Source of the DNA: RH-AL1 sp050013235
GTDB lineage: Bacteria > Pseudomonadota > Alphaproteobacteria > Rhizobiales > Beijerinckiaceae
Length of the DNA stretch: 64,000 nucleotides
Direction of reading: 5' to 3'
NCBI GenBank assembly: GCA_050013235.1
Contig: JBEKFQ010000010.1
Location: 26,942-90,941 of the forward strand
The notes beneath the pieces are model-generated. The model was given only the letters and a program-made list of their open reading frames with translations. It had not been told where the DNA came from and searched no databases. The translations under genes were made by a program, and so were the position numbers. Positions 26,583-36,120 of this stretch are shown here, piece after piece; the first letter of the stretch is position 1, and each line of letters starts with the position of its first letter.

Positions 26583-27407
26583 CTACCCCACCCCCGGCTT
26601 TCGTGGCCCCTCCACCAGCCGCACGATGGCGCCGCGGAGCGTGCGGACATCCTGCTCGCTGAGACTCAAGCGGTGGAGAATGTTGCGCAGGTTCCGGCGC
26701 ATGACCGGCGCCTTGCCGATGGGGCGGAAATAGCCGTTCTTTTCCAATTCGCCTTCCAAATAATCGAAGAAGGACACGATCATTTCGCGCGGGGCCGGCG
26801 GCGAGCGCTCCACGAGATCGAAAGGGGCCGCCGCCCCGCCCGACGCCTTCATCCATTCGTAGGAGACCAACAGCACGGCTTGCGCCAGATTGAGCGAGGC
26901 ATAAGCGGGATTGACGGGGAAGGTGACGACGGCATCGGCCAAAGCCACATCGTCGTTGTCGAGCCCAGTGCGTTCCGGGCCAAACAACACGCCGTGCTTC
27001 TCGCCCTCAATCAAATCACTTGCAGCCAAACCACGCGCAGCCATGCGCGCAGCGCTTTCCAGCATCGCGCGATCCGGGGTCTCGACGCGCTTGTGCTGGC
27101 CGCGCTCGCGGGCGGTGGCCGCCCAAACGAAATTGAGATCCGCGACGGCCTCCTCGACGGTCTTGTACAGCACGGCCGAATCGAGGAGATGCACGGCACC
27201 TGCCGCGGCGGCGGCGGCCGTCTCCTTATAGACGTCTTCGGGGGGCCACCCGCCCTTGGGGCTGACGAGGCGCAGATCGGAAAGGCCAAAATTGGCCATG
27301 GCCCGCGCGCACATGCCGACATTTACGGCAAGTTGCGGCCGCACCAACACAATCGCCGGCCCGCCCGCGCGATTGGGCTTGGTTCGATCCGTTCCGGCTC
27401 CCGTCAC
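26583..27407 (-). CDS. trmJ: tRNA (cytidine/uridine-2'-O-)-methyltransferase, TrmJ-type SPOUT enzyme
   Basis: SpoU-class RNA methyltransferase of 274 residues; TrmJ modifies nucleotide 32 of tRNA anticodon loops. Motif 1 is LVRPQLAVNVGMCARAMANF, motif 2 VLFGPERTGLDNDD and motif 3 FPVNPAYASLNLAQAVLLVS, together forming the trefoil-knot SAM site. A C-terminal extension (SFFDYLEGELEKNGYF) is as in other TrmJ proteins. It probably shares a transcript with murI. The 167 bp upstream to the divergent icd gene hold both promoters. Confidence 0.88.
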   Translation of the reverse strand: MTGAGTDRTKPNRAGGPAIVLVRPQLAVNVGMCARAMANFGLSDLRLVSPKGGWPPEDVYKETAAAAAAGAVHLLDSAVLYKTVEEAVADLNFVWAATARERGQHKRVETPDRAMLESAARMAARGLAASDLIEGEKHGVLFGPERTGLDNDDVALADAVVTFPVNPAYASLNLAQAVLLVSYEWMKASGGAAAPFDLVERSPPAPREMIVSFFDYLEGELEKNGYFRPIGKAPVMRRNLRNILHRLSLSEQDVRTLRGAIVRLVEGPRKPGVG

Positions 27408-27574
27408 ATCGGCCCCTTTCGCGGCCGCGAAATCCCAGCCGCCCTGCCGGCACGCGTTCTCTGCCCCGAAAGCAAAACTTTGATCCCAAATTCGCGGGTG
27501 CTATAGGCCGGAAATCGCAATTCGGCATTCTTCCTGCATAAACATGGGCGGGAACAAACAAGGGGTCAGGCTTA

Positions 27575-28810
27575 ATGGACAAGATCAAGGTCGACAATCC
27601 GATCGTCGAACTCGATGGCGACGAGATGACCCGAATCATCTGGCATTACATCCGTGACAAGCTCATCCATCCCTATCTCGATGTGAAGCTCGATTATTAC
27701 GACCTTTCCATCGAGAATCGCGACGCCACCAACGACCAGGTCACGTTCGATTCCGCCAATGCGATCAAGCGCCACGGCGTCGGCGTGAAATGCGCGACCA
27801 TCACCCCCGACGAGGCTCGGGTCGAGGAATTCAAGCTAAAACACATGTGGCGCTCGCCCAACGGCACGATCCGCAACATCCTCGGCGGCGTGATCTTCCG
27901 CGAGCCGATCATCTGCCGCAACGTTCCCCGCTTGGTGCCGGGCTGGACGCAGCCGATCGTCGTCGGCCGCCACGCCTATGGCGACCAATATCGCGCCACG
28001 ATGATTCGCGTGCCGGGCAAAGGCCGCCTCACCCTCAAGTTCGAGGGCGAGGATGGCCAAGTCATCGAGAAAGAAGTGTTCCAGTTCCAGGAAGCCGGCG
28101 TCGCCATGGCGATGTACAACCTGGACAGTTCGATCCGCGATTTCGCCCGCGCGTCGCTCAACTATGGCCTGAACCGCAAATATCCCGTCTATCTCTCGAC
28201 CAAGAATACCATTCTCAAAGTCTACGACGGCCGGTTCAAGGATATTTTCGAAGAGGTCTATCAGACCGAATTCAAAGCGAAATTCCAGGCCTTGGGCCTC
28301 ACCTACGAGCACCGCCTCATCGACGACATGGTGGCCTGCGCGATGAAATGGTCGGGCGGCTATGTCTGGGCCTGTAAGAATTACGATGGCGATGTGCAGT
28401 CCGACACCGTTGCCCAGGGCTACGGCTCGCTCGGTTTGATGACCTCGGTTCTGATGACCCCCGATGGCCAGACAGTCGAGGCCGAAGCGGCGCATGGCAC
28501 GGTGACGCGCCATTATCGCCAATACCAGGCGGGCAAACAGACTTCGACCAATTCCATCGCGTCGATCTTTGCCTGGACGCGCGGCCTCTCTCACCGCGCC
28601 AAGCTCGATAACAACGATGCCTTGGCCAAATTCGCCGGTACGCTCGAAAAGGTCTGCGTCGAGACCGTCGAAGCAGGTTTCATGACGAAAGATCTGGCGC
28701 TGTTGGTCGGCGCCGATCAGCGCTGGCTCTCGACCACCGGTTTCCTCGACAAGATCAATGAAAATCTCAAGGCGGTGATTACCCAGCAGCAACAAGCCGC
28801 TGCGGAATAG
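27575..28810 (+). CDS. icd: Isocitrate dehydrogenase (NADP+)
   Basis: TCA-cycle enzyme that converts isocitrate to 2-oxoglutarate, CO2 and NADPH. At 411 residues it belongs to the dimeric, eukaryote-like type usual in Alphaproteobacteria. Landmarks are PIVELDGDEMTRIIWHYIRD, LGGVIFREPIICRNVPRLVP, YDGRFKDIFEEVYQ, LIDDMVACAMKWSGGYVWAC and EAEAAHGTVTRHYRQYQAGK. It stands alone, closed by a perfect 12-bp hairpin. Confidence 0.97.
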   Translation: MDKIKVDNPIVELDGDEMTRIIWHYIRDKLIHPYLDVKLDYYDLSIENRDATNDQVTFDSANAIKRHGVGVKCATITPDEARVEEFKLKHMWRSPNGTIRNILGGVIFREPIICRNVPRLVPGWTQPIVVGRHAYGDQYRATMIRVPGKGRLTLKFEGEDGQVIEKEVFQFQEAGVAMAMYNLDSSIRDFARASLNYGLNRKYPVYLSTKNTILKVYDGRFKDIFEEVYQTEFKAKFQALGLTYEHRLIDDMVACAMKWSGGYVWACKNYDGDVQSDTVAQGYGSLGLMTSVLMTPDGQTVEAEAAHGTVTRHYRQYQAGKQTSTNSIASIFAWTRGLSHRAKLDNNDALAKFAGTLEKVCVETVEAGFMTKDLALLVGADQRWLSTTGFLDKINENLKAVITQQQQAAAE

Positions 28811-28820
28811 ATCGCGGCCC

Positions 28821-28849
28821 CCGCGCGGCGATGCCAAATCGCCGCGCGG
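28821..28849 (+). terminator. Strong hairpin after icd, terminator-like
   Basis: CCGCGCGGCGAT (28821-28832) pairs perfectly with ATCGCCGCGCGG (28838-28849), loop GCCAA. No T-run follows. It begins 10 nt after the icd stop. Confidence 0.6.
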
Positions 28850-28960
28850 ACACAGTCCTCATCCGATTTGCCGGTTTACGGCGGATTATGAATCAACTGA
28901 TTGTATTGATAAATTTCCCTGGGTATAAGGGCGGCGATTTTGAGTTAGGAGACTCAGGAC

Positions 28961-29380
28961 GTGGCGGCGGAATTGATTGACGACACCTATCGGCCGTCAG
29001 ACGACGAGCCCTTCATGAACGAGCGGCAGCGCGATTACTTCAAGCGCAAGCTGATTCAATGGCGCGAGGATATTTTGCGGGAAAGCCGCGAAACTCTCGT
29101 CGCTCTGCAGAGCGAAAACGAGAATCATCCCGATGTCGCCGACCGGGCGTCCTCGGAAACCGATCGCGCGATCGAACTGCGCGCCAGGGACCGGCAACGC
29201 AAACTGATCTCGAAGATCGAGGCCGCCCTCGCCCGGATCGAGGAAGGCAGCTATGGCTATTGCGAGGAAACGGGCGAGCCTATTTCCCTCAAACGCCTTG
29301 ACGCCCGCCCCATCGCGACCCTCTCCGTCGAAGCGCAAGAGCGCCACGAACGGCGCGAGCGGGTCTATCGAGACGCCTAA
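28961..29380 (+). CDS. dksA: RNA polymerase-binding transcription factor DksA
   Basis: Acts with ppGpp on RNA polymerase. The 139 residues contain the coiled coil (FKRKLIQWREDILRESRETL to RKLISKIEAALARIEEGSYG) with the DxxDxA tip in HPDVADRASSETDRAIELRA, then the C-terminal globular part. The zinc site is degenerate: only one Cys remains (YGYCEETGEPISLKRLDARP), as in alphaproteobacterial DksA generally. Translation starts with GTG at 28961, with TAGGAG about 10 nt upstream. fliO and cckA follow, as in related genomes. Confidence 0.94.
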   Translation: MAAELIDDTYRPSDDEPFMNERQRDYFKRKLIQWREDILRESRETLVALQSENENHPDVADRASSETDRAIELRARDRQRKLISKIEAALARIEEGSYGYCEETGEPISLKRLDARPIATLSVEAQERHERRERVYRDA

Positions 29381-29537
29381 AAAGCTCACGGTCCCGGGGG
29401 AATGGGGCCGCGCGCCGCTTTTCCGGCGGCTCGTCGATCCCCGTCTAATTCATCGGCGAAATCAACATAATCCCCTGCCCGCGGGGATCCCTAGCGAAGC
29501 TCCGGCCTCTTGCGATCGCATGACACGCCGGTGTCTT

Positions 29538-29612
29538 AGAGCGATTTCTTACCAAGGAGTTAGAGTATTTCCTCGATCGCAAAAGCCTGCGACTTTTGCC
29601 GGAAATACTCTA
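29538..29612 (-). repeat. Mosaic palindromic repeat, copy 8 (module 1 and linker)
   Basis: Stem TAGAGTATTTCC / GGAAATACTCTA with inner CGCAAAAG...CTTTTG. The conserved outer arm is changed on both sides (GAGTATTTCC for GAGCATGTCC) and still pairs, which is a compensated change. Its end gives the TAG stop of fliO. The rest of the gap 29381-29537 shows nothing else. Confidence 0.78.
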
Positions 29613-30599
29613 CTTCTCGTCCATTCCACGGCCGAGCAATTTGGCCATTTCCTCTTCCAGCGACTCCATCGTGTCGACCGGCGCCTGCGCGCTCGTCACA
29701 GGTGGCGAGGGAGGCGCTGGGATCTCGGACACGGACGGCGGCGGCGGTGAAGCCGGAACCGGTTTTGCCAAGGGAGTCGTCCGGATAGGCGGACGCGGCG
29801 GCAAGGGACGCAGGAATTGCTGCGGAACGGGACGCACGGCGGCGGGCGCCGCCGGTTCAGGCGTGGATTCCGGCGGTGCCGCGGCAGGGGCTGCGGGAGC
29901 GGGCGGTGGAACGAGATCCACACGCGGAACATTTTCCGGAGGCCGGGGCGCTGGACGTGGCTCGGCCTGGGGCAGTGTCCGGCGAGGCGGAAGCGGGAAC
30001 GTTGGCGCCCGGCGCGGTACGGTCTCGCCCGGCGCTAACACGATGGGCGGGATTTGCGGCGGAAGGGCTGCCACCTGCGGTTCGGCGGCTGGCCTGGGCG
30101 CGGAAACCGGCGGCTTCGAGGGCGCCGGCGCCGGAGCGGCCTGAGGAGGCGCCGAGGGCGGCGGCGCGGGTTCAGCTAGCCGCGTGGCGGGCTCCACCCG
30201 TTCCACCGGCGGTAGAGGCGCGGGAATGCGCGGCTCCCCGAACGCTGATACCTGCGGCAAGGCGGGGCCAGCCCCTTCGAGCTTGTCCCGGCGGTTTTCT
30301 CGCACTTCGACCCGCGAGATCTCGGACTCGATCAAGAGATCGTTAGGCCCGCCGATCATGATGAGATGCTCGGTATTGTCGCGCCGCACGATGATGAGCT
30401 GGCGCTGGCGGTCGAGATCGAAAGCATCCACAATGCCGAGCCGCGCCTGACGTGTCCGGCCGCCTGGCATGCGAAGCCTGCCGCGAAACAGCATCTGGAC
30501 AATTGCTAGAAGCAAGAGGACCCCAATGAGGAGGGCCAAAAGCCCAGCACCCACCAGCAAAGGCTTATTATCTAACAGCGACTGCATCCAGATGCCCAT
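29610..30599 (-). CDS. FliO-like flagellar biosynthesis protein with long proline-rich tail
   Basis: 329 residues. A membrane helix at about residues 13-38 (PLLVGAGLLALLIGVLLLLA) is followed by the FliO domain: RMPGGRTRQARLGIVDAFDL, then RQRQLIIVRRDNTEHLIMIG. The last 200 residues are a Pro/Ala-rich, low-complexity cytoplasmic tail ending ESLEEEMAKLLGRGMDEK. FliO helps assemble FliP in the flagellar export gate, but no other flagellar gene is nearby, and such stand-alone FliO-domain proteins next to dksA and cckA in Rhizobiales have not been tied to flagella with certainty. A consensus CtrA site lies 60 bp upstream. The stop TAG overlaps a palindromic repeat. Confidence 0.75.
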   Translation of the reverse strand: MGIWMQSLLDNKPLLVGAGLLALLIGVLLLLAIVQMLFRGRLRMPGGRTRQARLGIVDAFDLDRQRQLIIVRRDNTEHLIMIGGPNDLLIESEISRVEVRENRRDKLEGAGPALPQVSAFGEPRIPAPLPPVERVEPATRLAEPAPPPSAPPQAAPAPAPSKPPVSAPRPAAEPQVAALPPQIPPIVLAPGETVPRRAPTFPLPPRRTLPQAEPRPAPRPPENVPRVDLVPPPAPAAPAAAPPESTPEPAAPAAVRPVPQQFLRPLPPRPPIRTTPLAKPVPASPPPPSVSEIPAPPSPPVTSAQAPVDTMESLEEEMAKLLGRGMDEK

Positions 30600-30658
30600 G
30601 GAAGATCACGATTGAAAATATTCCATATCACGCAAATGGCCTGGCCGCGCGCGAAAGG

Positions 30659-30674
30659 TTAATGAATGGTTAAC
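30659..30674. promoter_or_regulatory. CtrA-binding site between fliO and cckA
   Basis: TTAA (30659-30662), 7 bp, TTAAC (30670-30674): an exact match to the CtrA consensus TTAA-N7-TTAAC. It is 60 bp before the fliO start (minus strand) and 242 bp before cckA (plus strand). CckA is the kinase that feeds phosphate to CtrA. Nothing else is recognised in the gap 30600-30915. Confidence 0.7.
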
Positions 30675-30915
30675 GGCGCACTGCTTCAAGGGAAGAGGGC
30701 ATGAGCTATTACAACAATTGTCAAGCTTTCCAAAACCATTTGACCTATAAAATCTTGGGATGGCAGCTGGCCTTCGTCTCGCGGCTCTTGTGTTCGCTTG
30801 AAAAAGCAGTCCTCAGTGACAAGTCCTTCGTAGCAAGTCCGCGGTCATCTGGGCCGGTTGGCCGAGGCGGCCGAACGGACCAGCGGGAAAGATCAGGGAA
30901 ATCGGGCAAAATCGC

Positions 30916-33432
30916 ATGAGCGACCAAGTGACTTCCGCCGCATTTCATCGGACGGAGCGTTCGGGAAGCCCTGCGCTTGTCCTCGTTTTTGCGGCGCTTT
31001 TAGTCGCCGCCGCCGTGGCCTTTTCGATTCTGCCGCGCGACGAGGCGGGAACCCTGATCCTCGGTCTGCTGGCCGTGCTGGCCGTTGTCGGAATTTTCGC
31101 CCTCTTCGCTTATGCCGTCGGCATTTTTCAATTCGCGGGACGGGCGGTCAAAAACGACATGACCCGCCTGATCTGCGACAGCGGACCGGAGGGTCTGCTG
31201 GTCACGGATACCGGCGGCAAGTTCATCTATGCCAACGAGACCTATTTGCAACTGGCGCAAGCGCAGAGCGCCGGCGATTTGCGGAGCGTGGAGCGGCTTT
31301 TCTCGGGTTCGCCCGAGGTCTCCGAGGCCGTCTACCGGCTGGCCCAGGCGGCGCGCGACGGCAAGCGCGCAACCGAGGAACTGCGGCTGAGCCCGCCGCT
31401 CAATGGCGCGGCGGGGAATGTCGGCTGGTATCGCGTCCGCGTGCGTCCCCTCGCGCTTCCCTCGGCCAAGCGAGCAAGTCTCTGGACGATCGCCGATATC
31501 ACGAGGGAACGCGAACGCCACGAAAACGTCTTTCAAGAGCTTCAACACGCCATCGATTTCCTCGATCACGCCCCGGCGGGCTTCTTCTCTTGCGACGGCA
31601 AGGGCGACGTGTCCTACATGAACGCGACGCTTGCCACTTGGCTGGATTACGATTTGGCCCAGGTCGGATCGGGCGGGTTGAAGCTCACCGATTTTGTCGC
31701 CGGCGGCGGCGGCGCCCTGCTCGCGGCGGTCGGCGGCGGCCCTGGCGAGGTCTTGACCGAACAATTCGACATCGATCTCAAAAAGCGCGGCGGCCAAAAC
31801 TTGCCCGTTCGCGTGATCCACCGCGTGGCCTTCAGCCACGACGGAACCCCCGGCCCGTCCCGCACGCTGGTCATCAGCCGCGCGCCCGGCGAGGAGCCCG
31901 GCGAAGATCTCCGCGCGGCGGAGGTCCGTTTCGCCCGCGTTTTCAATGCGACCCCGGTGGCCATTGCGATTGTCGACGACGCCGGCAGTATCAGCCAATC
32001 CAATCCAGCCTTCGCCAGGCTGATGCCGGAAGCCCTCAAGTCCAGCCGCTTGGAACAAGGCGGCCTCAAATCGATTTTCGCCGGCATTGCCGAGCGCGAC
32101 CGGCCAGCGCTTGCGCAAGCCATCCGGGCGGCGGCGACAGGGAGCGATATCCCCCCGCTCGACCTCAGCCTCACGGGCGAGGGCGAACGCTCGGCGCGGC
32201 TCTTCGTGTCGGGGTCCGGAGAACCCGGCGTCGGCGGCGCCACCATCTATGCCCTCGACACGACGGAACAACGCACCCTCAAGGAAAACTTCGACCAGGC
32301 GCAAAAAATGCAGGCCATCGGCCAGCTCGCGGGCGGCGTCGCGCATGATTTCAACAATGTGCTGACGGCGATCATCGGCTTTTCCGACCTGCTGCTCGCC
32401 AACCACCGGCCGACCGATCCGTCCTTCCAGGACATTATGCAGATCAAGCAGAATGCCAACCGCGCGGCGGGCTTGGTGCGGCAGCTCCTCGCCTTTTCGC
32501 GGCGCCAGACCCTGCGGCCGCAGACGTTGCAGCTCGGCGACGTCATGTCCGATCTGCAAATGCTGATGCGCCGCCTCGCCGGCGAAAAGATCGAGCTTGA
32601 GCTTCGCCACGGCCGCGATCTCTGGCTGGTCAAGGCCGACGTCAATCAGTTCGAGCAGGTCATCATCAACCTCGTGGTGAACGCTCGCGATGCGATGCCC
32701 AATGGCGGCACGATCACGTTGCGCACATACAATGTGACCCCCGCGGACTGCGCGGCCTTCCGCGAGGATGTCCTGATTCCAGCCGAATATGTCGCGATCT
32801 CCGTGACCGACACCGGAACCGGCATTCCGCCCGACGTGCTCAACAAGATCTATTTGCCGTTTTTCACCACCAAGGAAGTCGGCAAGGGCACCGGCCTCGG
32901 CCTATCCATGGTCTATGGCATCGTCAAACAGACCGAAGGCTATGTCTTTTGCGACTCGACCGTCGGCAAGGGAACGACCTTCACCATCCTCCTGCCCCGC
33001 TACATCCCGCAAGAAGCCGACGAGCCGGTCAAGAAGGAAGCGGTCAAGCCCGTCGCCGATTCGACCGGCCACGGCACCATCCTCCTCGTCGAGGACGAGG
33101 AAGCCGTGCGCGCCTTTGGCGCCCGTGCGCTCTCCTCGCGCGGCTATACCGTGCTGCAAGCGGGCTCTGGCCTGGAGGCGCTGGAAGTCGTCGAAAGCAA
33201 TCCCGGCAAGATCGACCTCGTCGTCTCCGACGTCGTGATGCCGGAGATGGATGGCCCCACGATGTTCGGGGAGCTTCGCAAACGCGGTATTACCGCGAAA
33301 GTGATCTTCGTCTCCGGCTATGCCGAGGACGCCTTCGCCCGCAACCTGCCCGAGGGCGAGGATTTCGGCTTCCTGCCGAAGCCGTTCTCGCTGAAGCAGC
33401 TCATCGAAGCGGTGAAAAACGCGACGAGCTGA
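30916..33432 (+). CDS. cckA: Cell-cycle hybrid histidine kinase CckA
   Basis: Membrane hybrid kinase that phosphorylates ChpT and through it CtrA and CpdR. Two membrane helices occupy about residues 20-75 (ALVLVFAALLVAAAVAFSIL and ILGLLAVLAVVGIFALFAYA). PAS-like domains follow (about 90-450). The HisKA histidine is H477 in GGVAHDFNNVLTAIIGFSDL. The ATPase has VNARDAMPNGG, DTGTGIPPDV and GTGLGLSMVYGI. A receiver domain ends the protein, with its phospho-acceptor D772 (LVVSDVVMPEMDG). At 838 residues the architecture is complete. A CtrA site upstream suggests feedback. Confidence 0.95.
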   Translation: MSDQVTSAAFHRTERSGSPALVLVFAALLVAAAVAFSILPRDEAGTLILGLLAVLAVVGIFALFAYAVGIFQFAGRAVKNDMTRLICDSGPEGLLVTDTGGKFIYANETYLQLAQAQSAGDLRSVERLFSGSPEVSEAVYRLAQAARDGKRATEELRLSPPLNGAAGNVGWYRVRVRPLALPSAKRASLWTIADITRERERHENVFQELQHAIDFLDHAPAGFFSCDGKGDVSYMNATLATWLDYDLAQVGSGGLKLTDFVAGGGGALLAAVGGGPGEVLTEQFDIDLKKRGGQNLPVRVIHRVAFSHDGTPGPSRTLVISRAPGEEPGEDLRAAEVRFARVFNATPVAIAIVDDAGSISQSNPAFARLMPEALKSSRLEQGGLKSIFAGIAERDRPALAQAIRAAATGSDIPPLDLSLTGEGERSARLFVSGSGEPGVGGATIYALDTTEQRTLKENFDQAQKMQAIGQLAGGVAHDFNNVLTAIIGFSDLLLANHRPTDPSFQDIMQIKQNANRAAGLVRQLLAFSRRQTLRPQTLQLGDVMSDLQMLMRRLAGEKIELELRHGRDLWLVKADVNQFEQVIINLVVNARDAMPNGGTITLRTYNVTPADCAAFREDVLIPAEYVAISVTDTGTGIPPDVLNKIYLPFFTTKEVGKGTGLGLSMVYGIVKQTEGYVFCDSTVGKGTTFTILLPRYIPQEADEPVKKEAVKPVADSTGHGTILLVEDEEAVRAFGARALSSRGYTVLQAGSGLEALEVVESNPGKIDLVVSDVVMPEMDGPTMFGELRKRGITAKVIFVSGYAEDAFARNLPEGEDFGFLPKPFSLKQLIEAVKNATS

Positions 33433-33608
33433 GGGGGGCTGACACGAAACGGTTAAAGCGGCAGGCGTTCGCGGCGAGAACGCGGCTCGCCCCGAACAAG
33501 CCACCACCGAAAATAGCAATTACATCTAATTTTAGAGAAATCTTTCGGAGAACGCGAAGGCGGCGGTGACTAAGGTTTGGATACCCAAACAAAATGTGGG
33601 GGTCCAAG

Positions 33609-34790
33609 ATGGTTCGCCAAACATTGACAGCGTTTTCAAACAGAGGCCTGCGCGATGTCTTCACGTCGCGGCATCACTCTGTCGAAGTCTCCCGCGAACG
33701 TTACACCCTGATCGTCTCTCGCGTGCAGTGGAGCGCCGGCCTGTTCGCGGTTCTGATGGCCGCTTGGATCATCGTCGATGCGCTGACCGTGAGCTGGCCG
33801 TTGTGGGGTGTGATAGGGATCGAACGTCTGTTCGCGGCGGCCGCTTTTTTAATGCTGGCGCGCCATCGGTTCGCGGCTGGACCGGCCAGCGCCGCGCTTT
33901 GGGCTGTCGCCACATTCGTATTTGTCTTGGCGGGCTTTTTCTCATTGTCATACGTCATGTTTTGGCACTTTCACGATACCGGGCAGCCGCTCTTTGCGAC
34001 GACCGCATACTTTTACGCGCCATTCCTCATCAGCGGTGGCTTGAGTATTTTACCGTTGACCGCGCTCGAAAGCGCGCTGCTCACCATGCCCTTGTTCGCC
34101 GCGACCGCATTGTCGCTCGTTTTGTCGCCTGAACCCGTGGGCGGAGGAGCCCTCGCGACGTTGTGGCAGCTCTTTCTCGTCGCCGGCATTTCCAATGTGG
34201 CAAGTATGAGCCAACTCCGTTTTCTGATCGCCCTGGTCGAACAGTTTACACTCGATGCGATGACGAACGCGCTCACCCGGAGTTCCGGCGAACATGTCAT
34301 CGATTCGCAATTTGCCCTTGCCGCGTCGAAGGGCAGTTCTCTCGCCGTCCTGTTCATCGACCTCGACAGATTCAAAACGGTCAACGACCGGTTTGGGCAC
34401 GAGGCGGGCGATGCCGTGCTTCAGCGAGCAGGAAGGTCAATTCGTGCGAGCCTGCGCGATCAGGACACTTTGGTGCGATGGGGCGGCGAGGAGTTTTTGG
34501 CTATTCTGCCAGGACTTAATGCCATCGATGCCGAAGCTGTCGTTAAGCGGATGGGCCGTAACGGCTTTGGAGTTAGGCCCGATGGAACGCCGGTGACAGC
34601 GAGCATCGGAATTGCGGAGCGGATCAGCGACAAAACGCTTGGTTGGGCGGAACTCGTCGATTTGGCCGATAAACGCATGTATGCGGGAAAAATGGCAGGG
34701 CGAAATCGCTATATGAATGCTGGCGGCAAGACAGCGTGTTTTGTTGCGAGGAATGCGATCCACGCAATCAAGGACAGACGCGCTGCTTGA
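33609..34790 (+). CDS. Membrane-bound GGDEF-domain diguanylate cyclase
   Basis: Predicted to make cyclic di-GMP. The N-terminal half has about six membrane helices (for example GLFAVLMAAWIIVDALTVSW, then ALWAVATFVFVLAGFFSLSY). The GGDEF domain spans about residues 215-380 with DALTNAL-like DAMTNALTR, FIDLDRFKTVNDRFGHEAGD and the active motif GGEEF (292-296), so it should be catalytically competent; no RxxD I-site is obvious immediately upstream. The ATG at 33609 has GGGGG in front; the ATG at 33594 lies on top of that ribosome site and is less likely. No EAL domain is present. It stands alone in a more accessory stretch. Confidence 0.9.
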   Translation: MVRQTLTAFSNRGLRDVFTSRHHSVEVSRERYTLIVSRVQWSAGLFAVLMAAWIIVDALTVSWPLWGVIGIERLFAAAAFLMLARHRFAAGPASAALWAVATFVFVLAGFFSLSYVMFWHFHDTGQPLFATTAYFYAPFLISGGLSILPLTALESALLTMPLFAATALSLVLSPEPVGGGALATLWQLFLVAGISNVASMSQLRFLIALVEQFTLDAMTNALTRSSGEHVIDSQFALAASKGSSLAVLFIDLDRFKTVNDRFGHEAGDAVLQRAGRSIRASLRDQDTLVRWGGEEFLAILPGLNAIDAEAVVKRMGRNGFGVRPDGTPVTASIGIAERISDKTLGWAELVDLADKRMYAGKMAGRNRYMNAGGKTACFVARNAIHAIKDRRAA

Positions 34791-34899
34791 CCGGAGCGGT
34801 ATTTAATCGTTTGCCGCGACACCCAGGCGGGCAAGGTCCGGTGTCTCTCCTCTCCGAAATTTAGGAGTTTCGAAACAGGCGCGATTTGACGTAATGGCC

Positions 34900-35190
34900 T
34901 CATGCGGCCGTGGAACGCCCGGCCGGGACGCTCAGTTCGAAGTCTCGTTTGATGGGGCACTCCGCGCATGAACATTTTTTAATCGAGGCGAGCGCCGTGG
35001 CGACGCCGGTTTGAACGACGGTTTCGCCCTCGGAATTTTTCACCCGGATCAACGTCTTATCCCCGTTTTGGATGCGCAGAGCCAGAGCTTCGACATAGCA
35101 CCAGACGGACTGTTCATCGGACAACATCAGAACCTGAGCAACGACCGATGCGTTGCTTTGCCGGACGATTTCGAACGTGAATACCGACAT
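34900..35190 (-). CDS. Conserved hypothetical protein with CxxCP motif
   Basis: 96 residues. VFTFEIVRQSNASVVAQVLM, EQSVWCYVEALALRIQ and RVKNSEGETVVQTGVATALA, ending in KKCSCAECPIKR, resemble a small family common in Bradyrhizobium and allies (recalled, not searched). The function is unknown; the three clustered cysteines could bind metal. The ATG at 35190 (MSVFTFEI) fits that family; the frame is open to 35256. It faces away from DUF2061. Confidence 0.65.
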   Translation of the reverse strand: MSVFTFEIVRQSNASVVAQVLMLSDEQSVWCYVEALALRIQNGDKTLIRVKNSEGETVVQTGVATALASIKKCSCAECPIKRDFELSVPAGRSTAA

Positions 35191-35328
35191 CCAACATCCC
35201 TGGCTTCCCCCACATTCATATAGTCGAAATTGATCGAACACCCCCTTGCACTGCAATATAACGCCGCCGCATTGCGAATGACTTGATGTAAAACGAGTCC
35301 ACCGGGATTTTAACTGGTCAAAGAGGAG

Positions 35329-35547
35329 ATGATGATGCGAGTATCCAGTCGTCGCCGCTCATTAATAAAGGCGATAACTTATCGTATTCTTATCATGTGT
35401 CTCGATTTCATGGCAATCTATTTTTTTACGGGAGCCGTGCATATTGCCATCGGTTTTATGATCGTCAGTAACGTATATACATCGGCCTGTTACATCTTAC
35501 ATGAAAGATTCTGGGCGAACATCCAGTGGGGAGTCGACGAAACCTAA
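35329..35547 (+). CDS. DUF2061 family small membrane protein
   Basis: About 70 residues with two membrane helices. KAITYRILIMCLDFMAIYFF, GAVHIAIGFMIVSNVYTSAC and YILHERFWANIQWG match DUF2061, a family with no known function. AGAGGAG is followed directly by three ATG codons (35329, 35332, 35335); the third has the best spacing from the ribosome site, so the protein may begin MRVSSRRRSL. The gene is AT-richer than its neighbours, which may mean acquisition or weak codon bias. Confidence 0.83.
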   Translation: MMMRVSSRRRSLIKAITYRILIMCLDFMAIYFFTGAVHIAIGFMIVSNVYTSACYILHERFWANIQWGVDET

Positions 35548-36120
35548 GAAGTCATCCCGTTTGATCGCTCGCACAACATTCTGGAAAAATGTTCGACTTG
35601 GAAACGACCGCGATTTAAAAGACAGGATCTTGTGGCGGAGCAGCCGCCTTCAATCGTCGCAAGCAGCGGGACGTTCATACAAGTGAATGGAGGCTTCTCA
35701 AGATCAAAAAAACTAGTAAAAATATAATTGTTTAAATGATTCGACTGCTGAGTCGCGTATCCGGCAAGACCCAAACTGGCGCGGGGAGCAAAATGGTTTC
35801 GTCCTACCTTCTTCGGCCTTTCATTTCGCTTCGTAATGCCTGCCGCATGTGTTTCCCCGATCGGGAGCGGCTTGGGCACTGTTCGATCTGTGGCAATGGC
35901 CACATCTGTTTTCCGGCGGAAAACAACAAACAGCGTACAACGAAAACGACGAAACATTACCCTCGAGCGGCATCGGACTCTCGACCCCATGGCGCCCCCT
36001 AATTTCCGTCCGCTAGCTGTCGAAGCCATGAAGGTTGTTCATCCGTGGCTTGGGGGGGAAAACTGGGGTTGCGAACCCATAATCCGCGCCGCGCTCGCCT
36101 TGGATGCCAGTCCCAGTCTT
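35548..36120. other. Gene-poor, AT-richer stretch with no recognisable gene
   Basis: Open frames exist on both strands (for example 35544-36029 minus and 35836-36414 plus), but none resembles a known protein, and none has a good ribosome site. Together with the truncated oxidoreductase that follows, this looks like decaying DNA. Confidence 0.6.

Noticed and set aside
30701..30919. 72-residue open frame (MSYYNNCQAFQNHL...) before cckA
   Set aside because: No ribosome site, no family, and it overlaps the cckA start; it more likely belongs to the leader region.
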